From: Selenomonadaceae bacterium
GTDB lineage: Bacteria; Bacillota; Negativicutes; Selenomonadales; Selenomonadaceae
Assembly (NCBI GenBank): GCA_017527075.1
Contig: JAFXQM010000010.1
Location: forward strand, 1 to 64,000
Direction of reading: 5' to 3'
Length of the DNA stretch: 64,000 bases
Part shown: positions 15,995 to 22,866 of the stretch, piece by piece
Numbering within the stretch: position 1 is the first letter of the stretch
How the letters are laid out: each line of letters opens with the position of its first letter
Translations under genes and position numbers: made by a program
The notes under the pieces: model-generated
Seen by the model: only the letters and a program-made list of their open reading frames with translations
Told to the model about the DNA's origin: nothing
The model's database searches: none

Positions 15995-18064
15995 TCACTC
16001 CTTATTAAATTGCTTTGAAAAGATTTGCAGGAAGACGATTAACGCCGCGCCGATAATCGCGCCGGGGATTAAGCCGTCGAGCCCGCGCATGAACGACATG
16101 AAAATTGGCGTGCGCATGTGAGCAAAAGTTTCGACCATGGAGCTTTGACCGACCGTCGCCGCCATGACCAGCGCGAAGCAAATCATCTTCGGGAATTTTT
16201 TCAGGAAGGCAGCGAACGCCAGCATGAACGCGGGATGCCCGAAGAAAATTTCCTTCGAGCGAGGGCGCGCGTAAAAAATTTGTTCGAGCAGGTTTCGGAT
16301 TTTTATTTCCAGTCCCGAAACCGGCATGCCCGACGTGTGGCCGCTGCGGGCAATCAAAACGACGAACGCGCCCATGACGATCATCAGCGCGAGCAATGCT
16401 TTGACGCTGACGGATTTGTCGAGGAGCTCTTTTATCTGCTCAGTGGCGGGGACGCTCTGTCTTACTTCGTCGACGATGTTAAACCGCTGAAGAAATGCGG
16501 CGGCGACCAAAACCAGCGGCAGGACGAACGTCAACTTTATGCCGCGGAAAATTTCAAACTCCAAGAAGTATGACACGTCCGAGAGCGCGCCCGACAAATA
16601 CGCCGCGCCCGTCAAGCTCAGCGCGCCCGTGACCAACAACGCTAACGCCGAAGTCCAAACCAATTGCGTCGTCGACAAATTTTTCTTCAGACGCATCGCC
16701 CGATTCTGCACGCGGATTTTGTATTGAATCACGCGGAGCAAATCGAGTTGCCAGATTATCGCCAGCGCGGGGAATAAGTTCGCGCTCATGAACGCCGCCA
16801 AGATTCTGACCTTGCCGCCCGCGCCCATCAAAATCGGAGCCGCAGCTATTATCGCCAAAACTCCAAACAATTGCAACTGAATTTTTCTGTTACGATTTAG
16901 GCGGCGCGAGATTAATGACAGATACAAAACGCCCGCCGCCACCACTCCGACGACAACGAGCACGCGAAGCAAAACATTCGGGTAATAGTTGTCGAAGGTG
17001 CCCGCCTTGCCGAAAGTAAATCCGTCGCGCGCGAGAATGTCATGGACTGCGCGGAAATATTTCATGTTCGTTTCGAGCAAAGTCATTTCGGGTTCGGGCT
17101 TCTCATAAATGCGCAGGAGGTTGATTCGGATGTTGCGCTCCCTGTCCGTCGTCGACCAGCGATTGACTGCCGCGCTCATCGCGAGCTTGGGCTGCTCATC
17201 TTTCGGGATGGCGTAAAGGCGCGCGACGTGGTCTTTGCCGATTGCGTTCGCCAGATACTCCATGCCCGCCTGCGGATAAAATTTCAGCTGCGTGAAGTGT
17301 TCAATCACTCCGAACGTCAGCTTGCGTTGCTTAAAATTATTCGCGGTCAGGTCGAGGAAATTTGACGCGCCCAAAACTTCGGGACCGTCGAAGACAATTT
17401 CGGAAATCGGATACTGCTCAATCCTGTCGAAAAAAAATTGAACGTTCTCGGCGGTGCACTTGCGAAAATTCATCGGGCGCGCGAGGATGTTGAAACCTGC
17501 GGCGCGCGCTTTGTTCATCTCGTCGTGCGGCAGGCCGAGCGGCATTTTCATCAGGTCGCCGAACTGCGCTTTGACTTCGAGGACTTCAATGCCGCCGACG
17601 GCAAAAATTTTCACGCGCTCCGAGCCGAGCCGCTGAACAAGTGCTTCCTTCGTGTCGTAATAACTTTCCAAGTCGCCGGCGATGATGTAAACCCTTGTCG
17701 GCGAAATTAAATTGAATTCAATCGTTTGCCGCCAAAGGTCGTTGGTCAGCGTGCCGCTCTGATAATTCGCCAGAATCTCGCTGCCCGCCAACGTAAAAAC
17801 TTTTCCCGCGCGCGCCAACTTCTCCAGTGACGAATCGTAAATCGCCAACGAAGTTATGCCCGCCTCTTTTGTCATCTTTAAAACGTCGTCGAGCTCCAAG
17901 CCCTCGCGTTCGGCAAGGTCGACGACGTTTTGATAATCGATTGCCAAGTCAACTTGTTTGTTCTCCGACTCGACGAAAAATCTTTGCCCCGCGATAATCA
18001 GCGCGGCGAAAAATCCGACGCCGATAATTATCAGGAGCGTTTGGTTGTAAAAAAATTTCCTCAC
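15995..18064 (-). CDS. DUF5693 membrane protein
   Basis: A 689-residue protein with one N-terminal membrane anchor (about 7-27), a ~330-residue extracytoplasmic domain (TKEAGITSLAIYDSSLEKLA; ISEIVFDGPEVLG; a TIM-barrel-like repeat of strands), then a cluster of ten or so membrane helices in the last 320 residues. This fits DUF5693, found in Firmicutes near cell-surface polymer genes; its biochemical role is unknown. It follows the DUF2993 gene after 3 nt and precedes three GT8 genes, so a role in surface glycan or lipid handling is a reasonable inference. Confidence 0.8.
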   Translation of the reverse strand: MRKFFYNQTLLIIIGVGFFAALIIAGQRFFVESENKQVDLAIDYQNVVDLAEREGLELDDVLKMTKEAGITSLAIYDSSLEKLARAGKVFTLAGSEILANYQSGTLTNDLWRQTIEFNLISPTRVYIIAGDLESYYDTKEALVQRLGSERVKIFAVGGIEVLEVKAQFGDLMKMPLGLPHDEMNKARAAGFNILARPMNFRKCTAENVQFFFDRIEQYPISEIVFDGPEVLGASNFLDLTANNFKQRKLTFGVIEHFTQLKFYPQAGMEYLANAIGKDHVARLYAIPKDEQPKLAMSAAVNRWSTTDRERNIRINLLRIYEKPEPEMTLLETNMKYFRAVHDILARDGFTFGKAGTFDNYYPNVLLRVLVVVGVVAAGVLYLSLISRRLNRNRKIQLQLFGVLAIIAAAPILMGAGGKVRILAAFMSANLFPALAIIWQLDLLRVIQYKIRVQNRAMRLKKNLSTTQLVWTSALALLVTGALSLTGAAYLSGALSDVSYFLEFEIFRGIKLTFVLPLVLVAAAFLQRFNIVDEVRQSVPATEQIKELLDKSVSVKALLALMIVMGAFVVLIARSGHTSGMPVSGLEIKIRNLLEQIFYARPRSKEIFFGHPAFMLAFAAFLKKFPKMICFALVMAATVGQSSMVETFAHMRTPIFMSFMRGLDGLIPGAIIGAALIVFLQIFSKQFNKE

Positions 18065-18067
18065 GGC

Positions 18068-18781
18068 TTAATTCCTTGTGGCTTTGACGAACGCCTCGCC
18101 GTCACGCATTTGCACTTCTCTGAACTGCAAACCGAACGGCATCTTCACTCGCTCGGTCAGATTGAAGTCGCCCAAAAATTTATCCAAGTTCACGCGGCGC
18201 AGGATTGCGTTCTCCAAATTGATGTGATTCATTTGGAAGTAGAGGTCTCCGTCGCGCGCGACGATTTGTCCGCCGATTTGAACGTCAGCTTCGCGCCCGA
18301 GGATTTTGACTCGCGCCGAAGCCGTGATTCCTTCGGCTGCCATGGTGACTTGCAAATCTTTGAGCTGGTCAACCTTCTGCGCAAGAAAATCGCGCAAGCT
18401 GTCCGCCGTGATGACTCCGCTCAGTTCCAAAGTGTTGGCGGCCATCAAGACGCGGTTGGTGTGTTCCTCGCGGCTGATTCCGTCGGTGGGCATGAGCAAC
18501 TCTTTGATGTCAATGTGAATCGATGTGCCGTTGAGTTCCGCCTGCTTTAGGTTGAGTTCGCCGATTGTCGCGTCGGCGGCCGTGCAGTGAACTTTGTCGA
18601 CGTAACCGAGCGCGAGCTTGGCACTCGGCAGGGCGTCGAGCGTTAGGCTGACGTCCTTGGCGGCGGTGGCGGTCGTCACTTTGTCTTTAAGATAATTCGT
18701 CAGGGCGCGCGGCACGGCAAATTGAATGAACGCGACGGCGGCAACCAGCAGGACGATTATCACGGCAAAAAATTTTTTCAT
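18068..18781 (-). CDS. DUF2993 (LmeA-like) exported lipid-binding protein
   Basis: A 237-residue protein with an N-terminal hydrophobic signal or anchor (KKFFAVIIVLLVAAVAFIQF) and a beta-rich domain of the DUF2993/LmeA type, known in actinobacteria as a periplasmic phospholipid-binding protein. In the middle it has regular blocks (SLTLDALPSAKLALGYVDKV; NTLELSGVITADSLRDFL). First gene of the operon with DUF5693 and the GT8 enzymes. ATG 18781 follows GGGAGTGCTTGTC; an in-frame GTG at 18790 is part of that SD. Confidence 0.75.
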   Translation of the reverse strand: MKKFFAVIIVLLVAAVAFIQFAVPRALTNYLKDKVTTATAAKDVSLTLDALPSAKLALGYVDKVHCTAADATIGELNLKQAELNGTSIHIDIKELLMPTDGISREEHTNRVLMAANTLELSGVITADSLRDFLAQKVDQLKDLQVTMAAEGITASARVKILGREADVQIGGQIVARDGDLYFQMNHINLENAILRRVNLDKFLGDFNLTERVKMPFGLQFREVQMRDGEAFVKATRN

Positions 18782-18795
18782 GACAAGCACTCCCT

Positions 18796-18872
18796 TTTTA
18801 GGGATTAGGATTTAGGATTTAAGATTTAGGGAAGTCAACCCTAACACCTAACACCTAACTCCTAAATCCTAA
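18796..18872. repeat. Inverted heptamer array between prfB and the DUF2993 gene
   Basis: TTAGGGA/TTAGGAT heptamers, then the core TTAGGGAAGTCAACCCTAA (18826-18844), then CCTAACA/CCTAAAT heptamers. The halves form a long hairpin. On the minus strand the proximal end encodes the last codons and TAG stop of prfB (VRI*). The same core is at 60335-60353. Confidence 0.9.
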
Positions 18873-19969
18873 CGTTGGCTTTGGCGGCGAGGTAGGCGCG
18901 GATGAACGGGTCAATGTCTCCGTCCATGACAGCTTGAACGTTGCCGGTCTCTTCGCCCGTGCGCAAATCTTTGACGAGTTTGTACGGCTGAAAAACGTAA
19001 GAGCGAATTTGGCTGCCCCACTCGATTTTTTTCAGGTCGCCCTCAAGGCCGGCAATTTCCTGCTCCTTTTTCTCCAGCTCAAGTTCAAAAAGTTTTGCGC
19101 GCAACATTTTCAAGCAACGCTCGCGGTTTTGGATTTGCGAACGCTCATTCTGACATTGAACGACGATTCCCGTCGGGATGTGCGTCATGCGAACGGCGGA
19201 AGAAGTTTTGTTGATGTGCTGACCGCCCGCGCCGCTCGCCCGATATGTGTCGACGCGAACGTCAGCCATGTTGATATCGACTTCGACCGCGTCATCGATT
19301 TCGGGCATGATGTCGCACGCGCTGAACGACGTGTGCCGCCGCGCATTCGAATCGAACGGAGAAATTCTCACCAGCCGATGAATTCCTTTTTCCGATTTGA
19401 GGTAACCGTAAGCGTTGTGACCTTTGACAAAAACCGTCGCGGATTTTACGCCGGCCTCGTCGCCGGGCAACAGGTCAACGGTCTCCACTTCGAAGCCGTG
19501 ACGCTCAGCCCAGCGCACATACATTCGCAAGAGCATTTGCGTCCAATCTTGCGCCTCGGTGCCGCCCGCGCCCGCGTGCAATGTCAAAATCGCGTTGTTC
19601 GCGTCGTAAGGTTCGCTCAACATTATTTCCAGCCGCAAATTTTCCAAGCCCTTCTCGATTGCCGCGATGTCCGAAGAAATTTCCGCCTCCTGCGAAAGGT
19701 CTTCCTCCTCCAGCGCGAGTTCCAAAAGGATTTGCGCGTCGTCGAATTTCGCCACGAGATTTTTGTAAGTCTCGATGCCCGACTTCATGTCGTTGAGCTC
19801 TTGAGTTATCTTCTGCGCGGCGTCGGGGTCATCCCAAAATGTCGGCTCGCCCATTTTGTATTCCAGCTCGGCGATTTTCTCTTCCTTGCGCGCGATGTCA
19901 AAGTGAATTCCCCATTTCATTCAGTCTGTCGCGCAGAGCCGTCAGCTCCACTTTTCTGTCTTCCAGCAT
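18862..19969 (-). CDS. prfB: Peptide chain release factor 2, with programmed +1 frameshift
   Basis: RF2 releases nascent chains at UGA and UAA. The full gene starts at ATG 19969 (after GGGAGATGATTCA), encodes MLEDRKVELTALRDRLNEMG NSL in two runs, then meets an in-frame TGA at 19900-19898 within CTT TGA C. A +1 slip onto GAC joins it to the main frame. The main frame has the GGQ loop (SGAGGQHINKTSS), the RF2-type anticodon region (TVFVKGHNAYGYLKSEKG) and normal length (~368 residues). The last codons and stop come from a heptamer array. Confidence 0.97.
19897..19913 (-). other. prfB programmed frameshift site
   Basis: Minus-strand reading TGGGGAATTCACTTTGAC. CTT is codon 23 and TGA codon 24 of the zero frame. 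The SD-like GGGGA lies 5 nt before CTT instead of the usual 3-nt gap of AGGGGGTATCTTTGAC, so stimulation may be weaker. Confidence 0.9.
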
Positions 19970-19987
19970 TGAATCATCTCCCAAAAT

Positions 19988-20310
19988 TTATTTCATCATT
20001 GAAGAGGCGCGTTGTTTGGAAATTTCTTCCAGCGAAATAATTTTTCCGCTCGTCAGTTTCGTGACGCGTGCGCCCCGCTCTTTGCTGCCAAGTCTGAACG
20101 TCCGCGAATTCGTCAGCTCCAATTTATTTTTCGGGCGCGGCACCTCAAAAGTTTTTTTCTCGCGGTCGATGACAATCAAGCCGAGCTCCTCGAAAATTTT
20201 TACCGCGCTGTCGAAAGTGTACGTCGAAAAATTTTTGCCCGAATTGTTAAACGCCTTAACGAAGTCGCACAGGTCAAATTTTTCCGTGAAATTTCCGGCG
20301 CGCCGCAAAA
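19988..20310 (-). pseudogene. Duplicated 3' end of recJ
   Basis: A near-exact copy of the last ~105 codons of recJ (NFTEKFDLCDFVKAFNNSGK ... SLEEISKQRASSMMK) lies directly downstream of the recJ stop. The copies are 324 bp apart (108 codons), with a handful of substitutions, most of them silent. No recJ start region is present; the only possible start is TTG at 20308 without a good SD. It is read as a recent tandem-duplication remnant. Confidence 0.88.
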
Positions 20311-20311
20311 T

Positions 20312-22390
20312 TTATTTCATCATTGCAGAGGCGCGCTGCTTTGAAATTTCTTCCAGCGAAATAATTTTCCCGCTCGTCAGTTTCGTGACGCGTGCGCCCC
20401 GCTCTTTGCTGCCAAGTCTGAACGTCCGCGAATTCGTCAGCTCCAATTTATTTTTCGGGCGCGGCACCTCGAAAGTTTTTTTCTCGCGGTCGATGACAAT
20501 CAAGCCGAGCTCCTCGAAAATTTTTACCGCGCTGTCGAAAGTGTACGTCGAAAAATTTTTGCCCGAATTGTTGAACGCCTTAACGAAGTCGCACAGGTCA
20601 AATTTCTCCGTGAAATTTCTGGCGCGCCGCAAAAAATTATAAACGTCGACGAGCTGAGCGCGTTCGGGAAATTCTCCGACGCCCTCTGCCGGCTCCAAAC
20701 TCGACACCTGACATTGAATGCGAACTTCGCCCTGCCACTCGTCCAGCGACGGCTCATAAGCCAAGTCAATCGCTTCCTTCTCGACGAGCGGCGCAAGAGC
20801 TCCGCTGCCCCAGGCGACGGCGCGAATTTTTTTCTCGTCGTCAATCGTGAAACTCAAATGCGCTCCGCCCGAGCCGATTGCCCGCGGCGAAGACCCGTGA
20901 ACATTTTTACAGGCGAGCACGGGGTGCGGATTGCCCAAGCCGTAAGGTTCAAACTTGTCAAACTCGCGCGCCGTGTCGAAACTTATCTGCGCGGGGTCAA
21001 CGATTGCGTCGACGTTGAGAATCGGTTGGAAGTCTTCGTCGCTCAAATTTTTCCGAACGTATTCATCAAAGCGGCGAACGAATTCGGGGATTTGTTTTGT
21101 CGCGATGGTCAAGCCCGCCGCCTGCGAGTGCCCGCCGTATTGTTCGAAGAGGTCGGCCATGGAGTCGAGCGCGTTTTTCATGTGAAGGGCGGGAATGCTC
21201 CTGCACGAGCCGCGCGAAAAAATTCCGTCCTGCGTCGTGAGGATAATCGTCGGCAAGTTGTATCGTTCGACGAGCTTGGAAGCGGTCAGCCCGATAACTC
21301 CCTCCTGCCAGCCTTCGCCCGCCACGACCAGCGAGCACAAATCGCCGCCGCGTTCCTCGCGCATGACACGAACTTTTTCTTCCGCCTCCGACAAAATCTG
21401 CGCCTCAATCTCTTTGCGCTTCTGATTCATCTTGTTGAGCCGCCGCGCCAGCGTCCGCGCCTCTTGAGCGTCCTCCATCAGCAAAAGTTCAAGACCTTCG
21501 CCCGCCGTCCGCAATCGCCCGACGGAATTTAAACGCGGCGCAATTTGGAAGGCGACGTGCCCCGCAGAAACTTTTTTCTCGCCGAGACCCGACGCGCCCA
21601 TCAGTGCCCTGAGCCCGACGCATTTTGTCTGACGCATTTCCTTCAAGCCCATGCGAACGATTTTTCTGTTCTCGCCGACGAGCTGAACCAAATCGGCGAC
21701 GGTCGCCAGCGCAGCGATTTCGATGTCCGTCGTGTAAGTTTGAAAGTTGACGCCGTTAATTTCCTGCGTGAGTGCCTGACTGAGTTTGAAGGCGACGCCC
21801 GCTCCGCACAAATTTTTTTCGGGATAAGGGCAGCCGTGTTGATTGGGATTGACGACGGCGACGGCTGAGGTAACCTCGTCGAGCGCGGGCAGGTGGTGGT
21901 CGGTGACAATCACGTCGAGCGAATCTTTCACGGCGGCGATTTCTTTTTCGTTGGTTATGCCGCAGTCGACGCTGATTAAAAGTTTCGCGCCCTCCGCAGA
22001 AATTTTTTTGAGCGCGGGCACGTTGAGGCCGTAACCTTCGGCGCGGGCGGGAATGTAACCCGTGATGTTCTTCGCGCCGAGCCTGCGGAACGTTCGAAGC
22101 AAAATCGCCGAAGCACTCATGCCGTCCACGTCATAATCGCCGTACACGCAAATTTTTTCTTCGGCGTTGAGAGCTTTGATGATTCGGTCGACGGCTGTGC
22201 GCATTCCTTTCATCACGAACGGATCATTGAAAGGCGCGGACTCCGGCTCCAAAAAATTTTTCGCGGCTTGGGCGTCGATTATCCCGCGATGATACAAAAC
22301 CGTCGCGGTCAATTCACTCACGCCCAACGCGCTCGCCACAGCCTGAACGCTCCTTGCGTCCGCCTCTTTTACAATCCATTTCTTGCGCAT
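20312..22390 (-). CDS. recJ: Single-stranded-DNA-specific exonuclease RecJ
   Basis: A 692-residue RecJ, the 5'-3' ssDNA exonuclease of RecF repair and mismatch repair. DHH-type motifs: CVYGDYDVDGMSAS (motif I), LLISVDCGITN, DVIVTDHHLP (DHH), VAVVNPNQHGCPYPEKNLCG. DHHA1 shows EQYGGHSQAAGLTI, followed by the OB region (IGSGGAHLSFTIDD). The C-terminal ~120 residues are a further domain, duplicated downstream. ATG 22390 follows GGAGGTTTGAC. Confidence 0.95.
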   Translation of the reverse strand: MRKKWIVKEADARSVQAVASALGVSELTATVLYHRGIIDAQAAKNFLEPESAPFNDPFVMKGMRTAVDRIIKALNAEEKICVYGDYDVDGMSASAILLRTFRRLGAKNITGYIPARAEGYGLNVPALKKISAEGAKLLISVDCGITNEKEIAAVKDSLDVIVTDHHLPALDEVTSAVAVVNPNQHGCPYPEKNLCGAGVAFKLSQALTQEINGVNFQTYTTDIEIAALATVADLVQLVGENRKIVRMGLKEMRQTKCVGLRALMGASGLGEKKVSAGHVAFQIAPRLNSVGRLRTAGEGLELLLMEDAQEARTLARRLNKMNQKRKEIEAQILSEAEEKVRVMREERGGDLCSLVVAGEGWQEGVIGLTASKLVERYNLPTIILTTQDGIFSRGSCRSIPALHMKNALDSMADLFEQYGGHSQAAGLTIATKQIPEFVRRFDEYVRKNLSDEDFQPILNVDAIVDPAQISFDTAREFDKFEPYGLGNPHPVLACKNVHGSSPRAIGSGGAHLSFTIDDEKKIRAVAWGSGALAPLVEKEAIDLAYEPSLDEWQGEVRIQCQVSSLEPAEGVGEFPERAQLVDVYNFLRRARNFTEKFDLCDFVKAFNNSGKNFSTYTFDSAVKIFEELGLIVIDREKKTFEVPRPKNKLELTNSRTFRLGSKERGARVTKLTSGKIISLEEISKQRASAMMK

Positions 22391-22460
22391 GTCAAACCTC
22401 CGTCTTCGTCCAAACTTTTTCCGTGTGATTGTACAATTCTTTTCGGGAACTGTCTACAGC

Positions 22461-22497
22461 AAAAAAAATCTCCGCGTTGACTGCGGAGAAATTTTTT
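22461..22497. terminator. Bidirectional terminator upstream of recJ
   Basis: TCTCCGC/GCGGAGA stem with A8 on one side and T6 on the other. It faces the remnant-bearing gap 22498-22800 and recJ, and may have ended a now-lost gene. Confidence 0.75.
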
Positions 22498-22597
22498 CGT
22501 GATGAAATTTTCGTCGCCCGATAAAATTTTTTCACACGTCACGAAGAAATTCTTGGGAGTTTGTCCCTTCTTTTTCAAGAGTGGAATCGCCCTCATA

Positions 22598-22703
22598 AAA
22601 AGCAAGCACAAAGGAAGGAAACTCACGCCCGAGCAAAGCGCGAATATCAAAGCTTCGAAAATGGGCGAGAAAAATTCCTTCTTCGGAAAACGAAATGGAC
22701 GCG
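22598..22703 (+). pseudogene. NUMOD3-type homing-endonuclease remnant
   Basis: The plus frame reads KHKGRKLTPEQSANIKASKM followed by GEKNSFFGKRNG, a good match to the NUMOD3 DNA-binding motif found after GIY-YIG and HNH nuclease domains of phage and intron origin. No nuclease domain precedes it. A neighbouring frame further on (SKSSIAKKMRGERNFKDSEK, about 22744-22805) resembles a NUMOD1-type helix-turn-helix, suggesting a frameshifted remnant. The gap 22391-22866 holds nothing else. Confidence 0.55.
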
Positions 22704-22801
22704 AGGCAGATTCTCTTTCCCGAAGGTTACGGAGCTCATTGGTTAGTCGAAGTCCTCTATTGCCAAGAAAATGCGCGGCGAAAGAAACTTTAAGGACAGC
22801 G

Positions 22802-22833
22802 AAAAAAAAAGCTTGCCGAGCTTCTCGGCAAGC
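22802..22833 (-). terminator. Terminator of the ter - ATPase operon
   Basis: Perfect 10-bp stem GCTTGCCGAG/CTCGGCAAGC with a 3-nt loop; on the minus strand it is followed by T9. Confidence 0.92.
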
Positions 22834-22866
22834 CGATAGAATTTCTTCTCCAACGAAGCGAATAGA

